Part shown: positions 1 through 10,113 of the stretch, piece after piece | Layout of the letters: the number at the start of each line of letters is the position of its first letter | How positions within the stretch are numbered: position 1 is the stretch's first letter | Origin: Campylobacter fetus subsp. fetus | Lineage (GTDB): Bacteria; Campylobacterota; Campylobacteria; Campylobacterales; Campylobacteraceae | Length of the DNA stretch: 64,000 bases | Reading direction: 5' to 3' | Assembly: GCF_900475935.1 (NCBI RefSeq) | Contig: NZ_LS483431.1 | Span: 868,001-932,000, forward strand | Notes under the pieces: model-generated | Seen by the model: only the letters and a program-made list of their open reading frames with translations | What the model was told of the DNA's origin: nothing | Databases searched by the model: none | Program-made: the position numbers and the translations under genes

Positions 1-9
1 TATTTATGA

Positions 10-15
10 TATAAT
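10..15 (+). promoter_or_regulatory. Probable uvrB promoter -10 box
   Basis: A perfect TATAAT lies 26 bases upstream of the uvrB start codon. A purine-rich GAGAA follows closer to the ATG as a weak ribosome binding site. The upstream part of the promoter lies outside the window, so a -35 region cannot be judged. Confidence 0.5.
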
Positions 16-40
16 TTCGCAAAAATAAAAAAGAGAATAT

Positions 41-2017
41 ATGGATAAATTTGAGATATCTAGTAAATTTAAGCCAAGCGATGATCAAGAAAAAGCCGTA
101 ACAAACATAGTAGATAGCATAAGATCCGGAAATAAATTTAACGTCCTTTTAGGAGTAACTGGAAGCGGTAAAACTTTTACGATGGCAAATGTGATAAAAC
201 GCCTAAATATGCCGACTCTCATCATGACACACAACAAAAGCTTAGCCGCGCAGCTTTATAGCGAATTCAAAGGCTTTTTTCCTAAAAATCACGTCGAGTA
301 TTTCATAAGCTACTATGATTACTACCAACCTGAAGCCTATATACCGCGCCAAGATCTTTTTATAGAAAAAGATAGCTCTATAAATGAAGAATTGGAGCGT
401 TTAAGACTTAGTGCGACTGCGAATTTGCTTGAGTTTGATGATGTGGTAGTCGTGGCTTCCGTATCTGCAAACTACGGTTTAGGAAATCCTGCTGAATATA
501 AAGGTATGGTTTTACTGCTGAGTTTAGGTATGAGCTTAAATCAAAAAGAGTTACTTTTAAAACTAGTAGATATGGGATATAAAAGAAACGATGCGTACTT
601 TGATCGTGGAGATTTTCGAGTAAATGGTGACGTGGTAGATATCTATCCGGCGTATTTTAACGATGAAGCCATCAGACTTGAGTTTTTTGGAGACGAGCTT
701 GACGCTATGTATCACTTTGACGTATTAGAAAATAAACGCACTAAAGACGTTAGCAAATTTATACTATATGCAACAAGTCAGTTTATAGTCGGCGAAAATA
801 GACTAAAACAAGCGATAAAAGATATCGAGCTTGAACTTGAAGATAGGCTTGCATTTTATGAAAAAGAAAATAGATTAGTCGAGTATCAAAGGCTTAAGCA
901 AAGAGTGGAATTTGACCTTGAGATGCTCTCAAGCACCGGAAGTACCAAAGGCGTAGAAAATTACGCGCGTTATCTAACAGGGCAAAAAGCAGGAGAGACG
1001 CCGTATTCTTTGTTTGATTACTTTGAAGTGAGCGGCAAGGACTATCTTGTTATAGTAGATGAAAGCCACGTGAGTTTGCCACAATTTCGCGGAATGTACG
1101 CAGGCGATAGAAGTAGAAAAGAGGTTTTAGTCGAGTACGGTTTCAGACTTCCTTCTGCGCTTGATAACAGACCTTTGAAATTTGATGAGTTTATAGCAAA
1201 AAAGGCAAACTATCTGTTTGTCTCAGCCACTCCAAACCAGTATGAGATAGATCTCTCACAAGGTCATGTTTATGAGCAAATACTTAGGCCTACCGGACTT
1301 CTTGATCCACGCATAGAAGTCATAAGTAGCGATAATCAAGTAGAAGTTTTGTTTGATAGGGCAAAAGCAGTCATAGCAAGAGGCGAAAGAGTGCTAGTAA
1401 CGACTCTAACTAAAAAGATGAGTGAAGAGCTAACGCGCTACTACCAAGAACTTGGTATCAAGGTCAAATACATGCACTCAGACATCGACGCAGTCGAAAG
1501 AAACGAGCTTATAAGAGGTCTTAGAAAAGGGGAGTTCGATATGCTTGTTGGTATAAATTTACTCCGTGAGGGGCTAGATCTACCAGAAGTCTCTTTGGTA
1601 GCTGTTTTAGACGCCGACAAAGAGGGCTTTTTAAGAAGTCGTACAAGCCTCATACAAACTATGGGAAGAGCAGCTAGAAACGTAAATGGAACGGTTATAT
1701 TATTTGCAAATAAAATAACAAATTCTATGAAAGAAGCCATAGATACAACTGAAGCAAGGCGTAAATATCAGGGCGATTATAACAAAAAGTACGGTATAAC
1801 TCCGCGCTCGGCTAGTAGAAATTTAGAAGATAGCTTAAAAGAAGAAGATCTACCAAATTTATATAACAAAGCCAAAAAATTAGAAAAAATGCCGGCGAGT
1901 GAGCGAGCAAAAATCGTAAAAGAACTAAGAAAACAGATGCTTGAAGCGGCTAAGAATTTGGAATTTGAAAAAGCTGCGGCTCTAAGAGACGAGATAGCAA
2001 AACTTAGAGAGCTTTAA
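41..2017 (+). CDS. uvrB: Excinuclease ABC subunit B (UvrB)
   Basis: UvrB is the damage-verifying helicase-like subunit of nucleotide excision repair; it is loaded by UvrA and then recruits UvrC. The 658-residue frame has the usual full length. The Walker A motif GVTGSGKT is at residues 38-45, followed by the damage-probing beta-hairpin region ([12 protein letters not shown], about residues 92-103), the DESH box near residue 340, and helicase motifs up to the MGRAAR signature. The last 35 residues form the UVR domain that contacts UvrC. It is transcribed alone here; its downstream neighbours belong to iron uptake. Identification is secure. Confidence 0.98.
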   Translation: MDKFEISSKFKPSDDQEKAVTNIVDSIRSGNKFNVLLGVTGSGKTFTMANVIKRLNMPTLIMTHNKSLAAQLYSEFKGFFPKNHVEYFISYYDYYQPEAYIPRQDLFIEKDSSINEELERLRLSATANLLEFDDVVVVASVSANYGLGNPAEYKGMVLLLSLGMSLNQKELLLKLVDMGYKRNDAYFDRGDFRVNGDVVDIYPAYFNDEAIRLEFFGDELDAMYHFDVLENKRTKDVSKFILYATSQFIVGENRLKQAIKDIELELEDRLAFYEKENRLVEYQRLKQRVEFDLEMLSSTGSTKGVENYARYLTGQKAGETPYSLFDYFEVSGKDYLVIVDESHVSLPQFRGMYAGDRSRKEVLVEYGFRLPSALDNRPLKFDEFIAKKANYLFVSATPNQYEIDLSQGHVYEQILRPTGLLDPRIEVISSDNQVEVLFDRAKAVIARGERVLVTTLTKKMSEELTRYYQELGIKVKYMHSDIDAVERNELIRGLRKGEFDMLVGINLLREGLDLPEVSLVAVLDADKEGFLRSRTSLIQTMGRAARNVNGTVILFANKITNSMKEAIDTTEARRKYQGDYNKKYGITPRSASRNLEDSLKEEDLPNLYNKAKKLEKMPASERAKIVKELRKQMLEAAKNLEFEKAAALRDEIAKLREL

Positions 2018-2253
2018 ATATTTATTAAATTTAAGTACCGCGATATTAGTCACGGTTGGCGTGTTAAATTTGTTATAAATAATACGATTGATCTATTATA
2101 AAATATTATAATACTAGTGTTTTATAAAGTAATTTTAGCATCTATAATTAGTATTTATCTAGATACATTTTCATTTAAAAATAATAAAATATATTATTAA
2201 AATTCTTGAAATAGCTCATAAAAACAGTTAATTTTATAAATTTTATAACGGAT

Positions 2254-2272
2254 TATTTTAATAATCATTATT
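2254..2272. promoter_or_regulatory. Candidate Fur box
   Basis: Aligned to the classical 19-base Fur consensus, this site matches 14 of 19 positions, including an uninterrupted run of 11 (ATAATCATTAT). A TATAAT at 2301-2306 lies 28 bases downstream, so the box sits at or just above the -35 position, where bound Fur would block polymerase. The downstream genes encode a PepSY membrane protein and a siderophore receptor, which are typical Fur targets. AT-rich DNA produces partial matches by chance, so the gene context carries much of the weight. Confidence 0.55.
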
Positions 2273-2300
2273 ATTAAACAATATATAAGTTTTAGTTATA

Positions 2301-2306
2301 TATAAT
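2301..2306 (+). promoter_or_regulatory. Probable -10 box of the PepSY-siderophore receptor operon
   Basis: A perfect TATAAT lies about 72 bases upstream of the first start codon, directly downstream of the candidate Fur box. AAGGA at 2370-2374 serves as ribosome binding site for the PepSY gene, which starts TTG at 2379. Confidence 0.45.
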
Positions 2307-2378
2307 TCCATCATTTTTATCTTAATTTTAATATTTTCTAATATATAAAATTAAATTAAATTATATTTAAGGATAAAT

Positions 2379-3425
2379 TTGAGAAAAATATTTTATAGAA
2401 TTCATAAATACCTGGCAATTATATTTTTTATTCCGCTTATCGTTATAGGATTTAGCGGATCTGTGTTGGTATATAAAACAGAGTTTGATAATCTCATAAT
2501 GCCAAACGTAGTGAGCGTAACACCTGGCGGGCAAAGAGTTAAATTTGATGATATGACTAGAAATATCAATAATACTTATATCAACCATGAAATAGTAGGT
2601 TGGCTTATAAATACAGATAATACAAAATCAGATAGAGTTTATCTCATTGAACACAATGATACACAATGGAAGTCAATATATATTGATCAATACACAGGCA
2701 AAATTATGGATAAACTAAAGCCGCACGATAGTTATCTTAGCGATATTATACTTGAGATTCACGACAATTTACTTTTGGAGCAAAATGGCAGGATAATGGT
2801 TGGAATTTTGGGTTTAATAATGTTTTTTATAGGAGTTAGCGGATTTGTTATTTATAACCGGTTTTGGATAAATTTATTTAAGTTAAGATTTAAAAATATA
2901 GCAGTCGCTATGACGGATATACATAAATTTATAGGAGTTTGGGCGTCTGCGCTTTTATTTATAATCGGTCTTACTGGATCTTGGTGGGCATTAAATTTTT
3001 TATTTAAACAAGCTGGTCAAATAGATGAAAATTTTAGAATAAATGAAAAAATTTATAACAAAAATTTATCGATTGATGAGCTTTTTGAAAAGTCCCAAAT
3101 TGATTTTGACGGATTTATACCTTATTATATAAGTTATCCGTTTTACATCGATAGAAACATCACGTTTTACGGAATGAATAAGAATCAAAATTTCCTTCAT
3201 CATCAGTACTCGAATCAAGTAAGTTACGACAAACAAAGCGGAAAATTGATAGAGATAAAAAATATAGAAAACGCAAAAATAAGCGATCGATTTTTATCTA
3301 CATTTAGAAAAGCGCATTTTGGTTATTACAATGAGGTGACTAAATTTATCTGGTTTTTAGTGGGTTTGACGCCATTTATGCTAAGCATTACCGGTATTTA
3401 TCTTTGGTTAAAAAGAAAAAAATAA
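2379..3425 (+). CDS. PepSY-associated TM helix domain protein (iron-regulated membrane protein)
   Basis: This 348-residue inner-membrane protein has the PepSY-TM architecture: a first membrane helix (about residues 12-32), a periplasmic loop, a pair of helices (about residues 140-160 and 185-208), a second periplasmic loop, and a last helix near the C-terminus (about 322-344) followed by the charged tail LKRKK. The opening RKIFYRIHKYLAIIFF with its conserved HK and the later DIHKFIGVW are typical of the family. Such proteins are usually encoded next to siderophore receptors and are thought to help reduce or release iron in the periplasm. The start is TTG with AAGGA upstream. The receptor gene follows after 26 bases, so the two are probably one operon. 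Confidence 0.85.
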   Translation: MRKIFYRIHKYLAIIFFIPLIVIGFSGSVLVYKTEFDNLIMPNVVSVTPGGQRVKFDDMTRNINNTYINHEIVGWLINTDNTKSDRVYLIEHNDTQWKSIYIDQYTGKIMDKLKPHDSYLSDIILEIHDNLLLEQNGRIMVGILGLIMFFIGVSGFVIYNRFWINLFKLRFKNIAVAMTDIHKFIGVWASALLFIIGLTGSWWALNFLFKQAGQIDENFRINEKIYNKNLSIDELFEKSQIDFDGFIPYYISYPFYIDRNITFYGMNKNQNFLHHQYSNQVSYDKQSGKLIEIKNIENAKISDRFLSTFRKAHFGYYNEVTKFIWFLVGLTPFMLSITGIYLWLKRKK

Positions 3426-3451
3426 GAAAATAATGAAACTAAGGAGACGAT

Positions 3452-5590
3452 ATGAAGTTAAGTAGAATTTTACTTTCGGCAGTAGTTGCTATATTTGTAC
3501 TTCAAGAAAATACTAAAATTTTAGCAAACGAAACAAATCAGGTATCTTTAGAGGCTGTAGATATAGCAGCTCCTATAAGAAATGACGATAAAAACTATAA
3601 TACTCAAGAGATCGTTAAAAGCACTACAAGGCTTGATTTGAATGTTCGAGAAATACCGCAGTCTTTAAGTATTATAACAGAAGCAAAGCTAAGAGATCTT
3701 GACGTAAATGACTATCAAGAGCTGCTTCGTCATATACCAGGAGTTACTCTTAACAAATGGGATGAGCGCGTTTATCCGACTATTAGGGGTTTTAGTGTTG
3801 ATTATTATCTGCTTGATTCTATGCCGAGTTTCGGCGGTTTTTCACTTGGAGCAAACGATATGAGCTTGATACCATATGAGAGAGTTGAAGTAGTCAAAGG
3901 AGCAAACGGACTTCTAGCGGGCGCCGGAAATCCTGCGGCTAGTATCAATTTTATAAGAAAAAGAGCAGATAGTAGAGATTTTAAAGCGGTATTAAAAACA
4001 AGCGGAGGATCATATGATAAATACGGTATCTCAGGTGATGTTTTATCCCCTTTAAACAAAGATGGCAGCATAAGAGGAAGACTTTCGTTTTCACATGATA
4101 AATCTAGATCTTTTATGGATTATTATAAACGTAAAAATGACGTGATTTATACCGTTATAGATGCCGATGTAGGCGATAACTCTTGGGTTTCTTTAGCCGG
4201 ATTTTATCAAGATTTGCAAAGAAACGGAATTCGTTGGGGCGGTATGCCAGCATTTTATACAAATAAAAGCAGAACAAATTTTAGTAAAAACCAAATTTTT
4301 TCTCAGCCTTGGACTAGATGGGATATAAAAACTCTTGATTTTTACGCCGATTATAAATATTTTTTTAGAAACGATGCCGTTTTTAATTATTCATATTCGT
4401 TTAGACGCGCAAACACTGACTCAAATTTGCTTTATTATGGTGGAAATCTCCCTACGAATAACATAGGAAATATCGACGGGCTTTCCGTCTATGCAAACAA
4501 ACGTGAAGAAAATATACACAATATCGATAGTTATCTAACGCTTCCTTACGCCGCTTTTGATAAAAATCATGAATTTGTTTTTGGTGCTATGTATAATAAC
4601 TATAAAAAAAGCGCAGATAACGTAAGTAGCTATTGGAATTCAAAAAATACGCCTGCCGGACTTAAATTTACTTCCGATACTATTTTAAATTTCAACAATT
4701 TATATATAAACGATCCGAGATTTCCATATATAGATCAAAATAATCCTGATAAAACTATTCAAAAAGCAATATATATGGCAAATAAATTTCAAATTACAGA
4801 CTATGCTAAATTTTTAGTAGGCGGTAGAATGAGTTACTGGAAATATAGCATTGAAGGCGGAAATGCAAATAGAAATTTTACAAGAGAAATAACTCCGTAC
4901 ATAGGAATAGTATATGATTTAAACGAAAATTATTCTCTTTATGCTAGTTATACAAGTATATTTAAACCGCAAAATAAAAAAGATATAAATGGAAAATATC
5001 TTGATCCTATAGAAGGTAAAGACTATGAAGTCGGTATCAAAGCAGAGTACTTTGGAGGAGCTCTTCAAACTTCATTTGGTCTATTTAAAATAGAACAAGA
5101 TAAGCTTGCAACGGCTTATGAACCAGATATAAAGATACCTGGTACGTCACAATCTGCTTATATCGCTTCAAAAGGTGTTTTGAGCAAGGGATTTGAAATT
5201 GATGTTATGGGCGATATAAATAGTGATTTGAGCTTAAGTTTTGGTCTTACTCATTTTAAAGCAGAAGATGCAAAAGGTATGAAATACAACACTGAAGCCG
5301 CCAGAACTACTGCTAATTTATTTGCTAAATATACCATTCAAAATCTTAGAATAGGCGGAGGTATTTTATATAAAAGTAAAATTTACGTAGGTAGCGGTGA
5401 TAGGCGAATAACTCAAAATGACTATGCTTTAGTAAATTTAATGCTTGGATATAAAATCAATAAAAACTTTGATATCCAGCTAAATATCGATAATTTATTT
5501 GATAAACGATATTATGAAGGTATAGGAGCAAATAAGATGGTTTATGGCGATCCAAGGCTATTTAACTTAACTTTTAGTTATAATTTCTAA
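3452..5590 (+). CDS. TonB-dependent siderophore receptor
   Basis: This 712-residue outer-membrane protein would import a ferric siderophore using TonB energy. It starts with a Sec signal peptide (about residues 1-25, ending near ILA). A plug domain follows at about 55-165, containing IPQSLSIIT, the IRGF motif and the segment VEVVKGANGLLAGAGNPA that is standard for FhuE/FoxA/FpvA-type receptors. The rest is a beta-barrel ending in the classic C-terminal aromatic NLTFSYNF. A ribosome binding site (AAGGAG) lies before the ATG. The family is clear, but the substrate cannot be read from the sequence; hydroxamate or mixed siderophores are plausible. A strong hairpin follows the gene. Confidence 0.93.
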   Translation: MKLSRILLSAVVAIFVLQENTKILANETNQVSLEAVDIAAPIRNDDKNYNTQEIVKSTTRLDLNVREIPQSLSIITEAKLRDLDVNDYQELLRHIPGVTLNKWDERVYPTIRGFSVDYYLLDSMPSFGGFSLGANDMSLIPYERVEVVKGANGLLAGAGNPAASINFIRKRADSRDFKAVLKTSGGSYDKYGISGDVLSPLNKDGSIRGRLSFSHDKSRSFMDYYKRKNDVIYTVIDADVGDNSWVSLAGFYQDLQRNGIRWGGMPAFYTNKSRTNFSKNQIFSQPWTRWDIKTLDFYADYKYFFRNDAVFNYSYSFRRANTDSNLLYYGGNLPTNNIGNIDGLSVYANKREENIHNIDSYLTLPYAAFDKNHEFVFGAMYNNYKKSADNVSSYWNSKNTPAGLKFTSDTILNFNNLYINDPRFPYIDQNNPDKTIQKAIYMANKFQITDYAKFLVGGRMSYWKYSIEGGNANRNFTREITPYIGIVYDLNENYSLYASYTSIFKPQNKKDINGKYLDPIEGKDYEVGIKAEYFGGALQTSFGLFKIEQDKLATAYEPDIKIPGTSQSAYIASKGVLSKGFEIDVMGDINSDLSLSFGLTHFKAEDAKGMKYNTEAARTTANLFAKYTIQNLRIGGGILYKSKIYVGSGDRRITQNDYALVNLMLGYKINKNFDIQLNIDNLFDKRYYEGIGANKMVYGDPRLFNLTFSYNF

Positions 5591-5599
5591 TTGAAATTT

Positions 5600-5635
5600 A
5601 AGGTTTTTATATTTAAATTTTAATGTAAAAACCTT
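5600..5635 (+). terminator. Stem-loop terminator after the siderophore receptor gene
   Basis: A perfect 10-base inverted repeat (AAGGTTTTTA / TAAAAACCTT) with a 16-base AT loop begins 10 bases after the receptor stop codon. It has only two G-C pairs per arm and no strong U-tract, so it may terminate inefficiently. Confidence 0.55.
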
Positions 5636-5720
5636 ATTAAATTTATACTTTATGGTGCGTATTTTACATAATTACCAAATTTTATATTGTATTTTATAAT
5701 TAAATATATTTAACAGATTT

Positions 5721-5759
5721 AATATTAAGTGGAATTTTTACTTATTTTTTGTATAATTG
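5721..5759 (+). promoter_or_regulatory. Promoter block (copy 1 of a repeated 39-base element)
   Basis: This T-rich block ends in GTATAAT (TATAAT at 5752-5757), the typical Campylobacter housekeeping promoter form. It is identical at 34 of 39 ungapped positions to 7284-7322 upstream of ppk. It probably drives the small frame at 5783 and the MATE gene. Confidence 0.55.
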
Positions 5760-5782
5760 TTTAAATTTAAAAAAGGTGATTT

Positions 5783-5866
5783 ATGATGACTTATCGGTAC
5801 GCTTGTCAAAATAAATTATACTTAAAATTAAATTTATACATACAAGCTATCAACGGAGTTTATTAG
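5783..5866 (+). CDS. Possible 27-residue small protein or leader peptide
   Basis: The frame starts ATG ATG behind AAAAGGTGAT, a good ribosome binding site, and 25 bases after a TATAAT. It encodes MMTYRYACQNKLYLKL and 11 further residues, then TAG. I recognise no family. It could be a leader peptide, a remnant of a lost gene or chance; the only support is the well-placed promoter and ribosome binding site. Confidence 0.25.
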   Translation: MMTYRYACQNKLYLKLNLYIQAINGVY

Positions 5867-5912
5867 CGTTTTATTTTTTAAATAGCAAAAAATTTAAAAA
5901 ATAGGAGTTGAT

Positions 5913-7232
5913 ATGAGCTTTAAACCTACAAAATTATTTATAAAATATGCTTTTCCAAATATGATAAGCACGGCTTTCATCTCGTTTTATTTTATCATAG
6001 ATACTATATTCGTCGGGCAGATGATAGGTACAAAGGCGCTTGGAGCTATGGGACTTACTATGCCTTTTATAATGATAAGTTTTGCGCTCATAGATATGAT
6101 AGCAGTAGGCTCATCTGTACAAATAGCGCTTCGTCTTGGAAGCGGTAGATTTAAACAAGCTTGCGGGATATTTAGCTTTAGTTTGATAACTGTTTTTATC
6201 TTTGCGTGCTTTGTGTTTTTATTTGGTTTTTTCTTTATAGAACCTATTAGTAATTACTTGATAGACGATAAAGAATTAGCTGTACTTGCGGCGCAGTATG
6301 CTAAGGTTTTTGCGCTGTTTTGTCCAGTCATAATGCTCTGTTTTATGTTAGATAACTACCTTAGAATTTGTAAAAAACCTATATATAGTATGTGCGTAAA
6401 TATCTTTGTTGCGTTTATAAATATAGTCTTAGACTATATTTTTATAGTAATTTTAGAATGGGGACTTTTCAGCGCCGCTTTAGCTACTTGCATCGGACTT
6501 AGTTTAGGGACTTTGCTTGGATTTACACCGTTTGTATTTGGAAATTTAGAGTTAAAATTAAGCAAAGCGTTTATAAATTTAAAAATCATAAAAAACATAA
6601 TATACAATGGCAGTTCAGAGTTTTTGACAAATATCTCTACATCGCTTTTCGTCATCGCGGCAAACGCTTTGCTACTAGATATCGCAGGAGTGCGGGGCGT
6701 GGCTATACTTGAGGTAATTTTTGCCATAGATAGTTTTATGGCGTCTTTGATATTTAGTATGTGCGATGGAATGCAGCCTCTTCTTAGCTATTATTACGGT
6801 GCGAAAAATATTAAATTTATCATGGCTCTGTTTTGGCGAACGTTTTTTGGCGCTATCGCTCTTGGAGTTATGATTGTTGTGGCGATATCTTTTGGTAGCG
6901 ATTTTATAGTTTCGTTTTTTAGCAGAGATATCGAATTTATAGCAGCTAGCAAGGAGGCTTTACTGGTTTTTTCACCGGTGTATCTATGTTCATGGTTCAT
7001 TATATTTGCTAATTCGTTTTTTACTGCTTTAAATAGACCTGCTTACTCTCTTAGCATATCTTTAAGTGCGAATTTGCTTCTGCCTTTACCTTTTTTGTAT
7101 ATTTTGACAAATTTTTTAGAAGTAAACGGAGTATGGCTAACTCCGTTTGCGGCTAAGTTTTGTGTTGTTTGGTTGGCTTTATATTTTTTAAGAGAGACTA
7201 TAAAAAAATTAAATTTGAACTTTTTATCATGA
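5913..7232 (+). CDS. MATE family efflux transporter
   Basis: This 439-residue polytopic protein has about 12 hydrophobic helices in two homologous halves. The MATE pattern is visible in the first helix pair (FPNMISTAFISFYFIIDTIF, then VGQMIGTKALGAMGLTMP). The family exports cationic drugs and metabolites using Na+ or H+ gradients; the substrate here is unknown. An AGGAG lies 7 bases before the ATG. The gene stands alone between the iron-uptake operon and ppk. The spacing and helix content resemble the DinF/NorM-like branch, but I would not assign it further. Confidence 0.88.
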   Translation: MSFKPTKLFIKYAFPNMISTAFISFYFIIDTIFVGQMIGTKALGAMGLTMPFIMISFALIDMIAVGSSVQIALRLGSGRFKQACGIFSFSLITVFIFACFVFLFGFFFIEPISNYLIDDKELAVLAAQYAKVFALFCPVIMLCFMLDNYLRICKKPIYSMCVNIFVAFINIVLDYIFIVILEWGLFSAALATCIGLSLGTLLGFTPFVFGNLELKLSKAFINLKIIKNIIYNGSSEFLTNISTSLFVIAANALLLDIAGVRGVAILEVIFAIDSFMASLIFSMCDGMQPLLSYYYGAKNIKFIMALFWRTFFGAIALGVMIVVAISFGSDFIVSFFSRDIEFIAASKEALLVFSPVYLCSWFIIFANSFFTALNRPAYSLSISLSANLLLPLPFLYILTNFLEVNGVWLTPFAAKFCVVWLALYFLRETIKKLNLNFLS

Positions 7233-7283
7233 ATTTATTACCCAAATTTACACAATTTAATGATAATTCTATTTTAAATTTAG

Positions 7284-7322
7284 AATATTAAGTGAAATTT
7301 TCACTCATTTTTAGTATAATTA
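7284..7322 (+). promoter_or_regulatory. ppk promoter (copy 2 of a repeated 39-base element)
   Basis: TATAAT at 7315-7320 follows a T-rich stretch and lies 24 bases before the ppk start codon. The ungapped block matches 5721-5759 at 34 of 39 bases. Confidence 0.6.
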
Positions 7323-7344
7323 TGCCAAATTAAAAGGTTGGTTT

Positions 7345-9435
7345 ATGGAAAACAAAGATATTTTTATCAATCGTGAGCTATCTTGGCTTAGATTTAATTC
7401 ACGTGTTTTGTCTCAGTGCGAAAAAGATCTTCCACTACTTGAGAAACTTAAGTTTATAGCTATTTATTCGACAAATTTAGATGAGTTTTATATGATACGT
7501 ATAGCAGGTCTTAAACAGCTTTTTGCTGCTGGAGTCGTAGTAAGCGGAAGTGATGAGATGACACCGCTTGATCAGCTAAGAGAGATAAGAAAATACCTAA
7601 AAGATGAACAACAAATTTTAGAAGATTATTATAAAGAAACAGTTACAAAGTTATCTTTATCCGGTTTGCATATAAAAAAATATGAAGATTTAGAAGATGA
7701 TATAAAAGCTAGAGCGGATGATTACTTTTTTTCAAATATTTTACCTGTTATCGTGCCTATAGCAGTTGATGCAACTCATCCGTTTCCGCACTTAAATAAC
7801 CTTAGTTTTGGACTTGCGGTAAAGCTTTGTGATGAAGCGCATCCGGAGATAGTTAAGTTTGGAATGATAAGAATCAGCAGAGTGCTTCCTAGGTTTTACA
7901 ACGCCGGAGATGGTATTTACGTGCCGATTGAAAGTATAGTTCATCGCCACGCTGAAGAGATATTTCCCGGATATAAACTTCTTGCTAGCTGCGCATTTAG
8001 AGTAACTAGAAATGCTGATATGGTTATCGAAGAAGAAGAAGCAGATGACTTTATGCTTATACTTGAGCAAGGTCTGAAACTTCGCAGAAAAGGTGCTTTT
8101 GTACGTTTACAAATCGAAAAAGATCCAGATCCGGAGATACTTGAGTTTTTAAATTTACATATGAAAATTTTCTATAAAGATATCTATGAATACAGCATTC
8201 CTCTAACTCTAGGAGCTTTATGGCAAATTATAGGCGATAAAGAATTTTCTCATTTACTACTTCCGCCCTATACGCCAAAAACACTTCCGCCCTTTGGACA
8301 AAACGTCTCAATGTTTGAAGCAATAGATAAAGAAGACGTTTTGCTTTTTCACCCATATGAGAGCTTTGAGCCGGTAACACAGTTTATAAAAGAGGCTGCG
8401 AAAGATCCAAAAGTTATATCTATACGTATGACTTTATATAGAGTAGAGAAAAACTCAAGTATAATTCAATCTCTCATAGACGCTGCGAGCGATGGCAAAC
8501 AAGTAACTGTTATGGTAGAGCTAAAGGCTAGATTTGATGAGGAAAATAACCTTCACTGGGCAAAAGCACTTGAAAACGCAGGAGCACACGTTATATACGG
8601 TATCACGGGATTTAAAGTACATGCAAAAGTATCTCAAGTAATAAGGCAAATAGGCGACAAGCTAAAATTCTATATGCATCTTGGTACCGGAAATTACAAC
8701 GGAAGTAGTGCAAAGATCTACACCGACGTAAGTTATTTTACTAGCAGAGAAGAATTTGCTAAAGATACTACAACGTTTTTTCATATATTATCTGGATTTA
8801 GTAAAAACCGTCGTTTAAATGCTCTATCTATGTCTCCTATGCAGATAAAAGAAAGAGTTATAGAGATGATAAAAAACGAAGCAAAGATGGGCAAAGATGG
8901 TAAAATAATTGCTAAAATGAATGCTTTAGTAGATAGCGACGTGATAAAAGAGCTTTATAACGCAAGTAGGGCAGGAGTTCAGATAGATCTTATAATAAGA
9001 GGAATTTGTTGTCTTAGACCGGCCGTAGAAGGTATGAGTGAAAATATACGCGTACGCTCTATTATAGGAAAATACCTTGAGCACGCTAGGATATTTTATT
9101 TTAAACATGCAAATCCTAAGTTTTATATATCAAGTGCAGACTGGATGCCAAGAAATTTAGAAAGACGTCTTGAGCTCATGACTCCTATATATGAAAGTGT
9201 TTTACAAGGTAAATTAAGCGAGATATTAAGAGTACAGCTAATAGACAATGATCTTTCGTATGATTTAGGCAATGATGGAGAATATACGAGCGTCATTAGA
9301 GCTGACAACGAAAAATCGTTAAATAATCATGAATTCTTTGAGAATTATCTTAATAAAGTATTTAAAACACTCAAAAAAGGTAGCGATCAAGATAAAGTGC
9401 AAATACTTGCTTCAAAACTATTTAAAGAGAGTTAG
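7345..9435 (+). CDS. ppk: Polyphosphate kinase 1
   Basis: PPK1 polymerises the gamma-phosphate of ATP into inorganic polyphosphate, which supports stress survival and virulence traits in Campylobacter. The 696-residue length is normal. The N-terminus [16 protein letters not shown] is the family signature. The autophosphorylated histidine is in [11 protein letters not shown] (about residue 433), followed by HLGTGNYN; the second conserved histidine region is [22 protein letters not shown] near residue 590. AAGG precedes the ATG. It is monocistronic, with a decayed region downstream. Confidence 0.97.
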   Translation: MENKDIFINRELSWLRFNSRVLSQCEKDLPLLEKLKFIAIYSTNLDEFYMIRIAGLKQLFAAGVVVSGSDEMTPLDQLREIRKYLKDEQQILEDYYKETVTKLSLSGLHIKKYEDLEDDIKARADDYFFSNILPVIVPIAVDATHPFPHLNNLSFGLAVKLCDEAHPEIVKFGMIRISRVLPRFYNAGDGIYVPIESIVHRHAEEIFPGYKLLASCAFRVTRNADMVIEEEEADDFMLILEQGLKLRRKGAFVRLQIEKDPDPEILEFLNLHMKIFYKDIYEYSIPLTLGALWQIIGDKEFSHLLLPPYTPKTLPPFGQNVSMFEAIDKEDVLLFHPYESFEPVTQFIKEAAKDPKVISIRMTLYRVEKNSSIIQSLIDAASDGKQVTVMVELKARFDEENNLHWAKALENAGAHVIYGITGFKVHAKVSQVIRQIGDKLKFYMHLGTGNYNGSSAKIYTDVSYFTSREEFAKDTTTFFHILSGFSKNRRLNALSMSPMQIKERVIEMIKNEAKMGKDGKIIAKMNALVDSDVIKELYNASRAGVQIDLIIRGICCLRPAVEGMSENIRVRSIIGKYLEHARIFYFKHANPKFYISSADWMPRNLERRLELMTPIYESVLQGKLSEILRVQLIDNDLSYDLGNDGEYTSVIRADNEKSLNNHEFFENYLNKVFKTLKKGSDQDKVQILASKLFKES

Positions 9436-9491
9436 TACTTTTTGATTATCAAATTTACGCGGTTTTTATGAATTTTAGCCGCGTAAATTTA

Positions 9492-9982
9492 CTATAAAAC
9501 CCACTCCAAAACTCTAAGAAGTTTTTGAACTTCTTTTGTATCTAACTCAAGAATTTTTTTGCTATTTTTATAGGGCTCATTTATCACAATTTCTCTTTGG
9601 CTGCTAAATTGAAGAGCAAATGTTCCGTTACTGTTTATTTTTTAAAGATTTTATCATCGATATTCATTAGAATATTTTACAGTAGTTTCCCTATCTTTTT
9701 CAAAGTTATTTTTAACGCTTTTTAAGTTTTCTAAACTCAAGTCCGGTGGCTTTAATAAAATCTTTCTATATAAGCTGCATTATCTTGGATTTTAGGCTAT
9801 TTAACAAAAGAAGCGTTATCGCCAGTTAAATACTTTTGAAAATATCTGTCTACAGTGTCTCTTTCAGCTTTGTAGTCGTTATACATCTCGAAAACCTATT
9901 ATACTGTTGTTTGGCGTAAGATAAAGTTTGCGTCTGCGACGTTGCTTGCGATGTTTGTTTTTTTGTAATTTAGCTCACTCAA
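9492..9982 (-). pseudogene. Decayed protein gene of unknown family
   Basis: Read on the minus strand, this region gives a chain of protein-like pieces broken by stops and frameshifts. The pieces are SELNYKKTNIASNVADAN..LRQTTV, two stops, FEMYNDYKAERDTVDRYF..KYLTGDNASFVK, a stop, PKIQDNAAYIERF, a shift, KPPDLSLENLKSVKNNF..TTVKYSNEY, a shift, DDKIFKK, a shift in an A-run, and finally INSNGTFALQFSSQREIVIN..LLRVLEWVL with its stop. Read together they make one hydrophilic, helix-rich protein of about 160 residues. I do not recognise the family. The possible start is a TTG at 9982. The density of lesions indicates an old pseudogene rather than sequencing error. Confidence 0.7.
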
Positions 9983-10113
9983 TTACAAATTTATAGTTTT
10001 TATGTATGTTTTTATATTTTATAAAATGGTCTATAAATATTTTATTTTCAGTCAAATTTTATATTTTTTTAGTTACAATCATCGAACTATTTTAAAATCA
10101 TAAAGGCGTAAGT

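Larger units (their letters stand above)
2018..2378. other. Gene-free regulatory region upstream of the iron-uptake pair
   Basis: This 361-base stretch is extremely AT-rich and holds no credible reading frame on either strand. Its left part must contain the uvrB transcript end, but I see no strong terminator hairpin. Its right part holds the candidate Fur box and the -10 element described separately. Confidence 0.6.
5591..5912. other. Intergenic region with terminator, a promoter copy and a small open frame
   Basis: Besides the hairpin at 5600-5635, this 322-base gap holds a promoter-like block at 5721-5759 that is nearly identical to the one before ppk, and a 27-codon frame at 5783-5866 behind a ribosome binding site. 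The MATE gene starts at 5913 with its own AGGAG. Confidence 0.6.

Noticed and set aside
1441-1740. Open minus-strand frame of 99 codons inside uvrB
   Set aside because: It lies entirely antisense to a conserved gene, has no ribosome site and no protein-like features. Similar antisense frames inside other genes were dismissed for the same reason.
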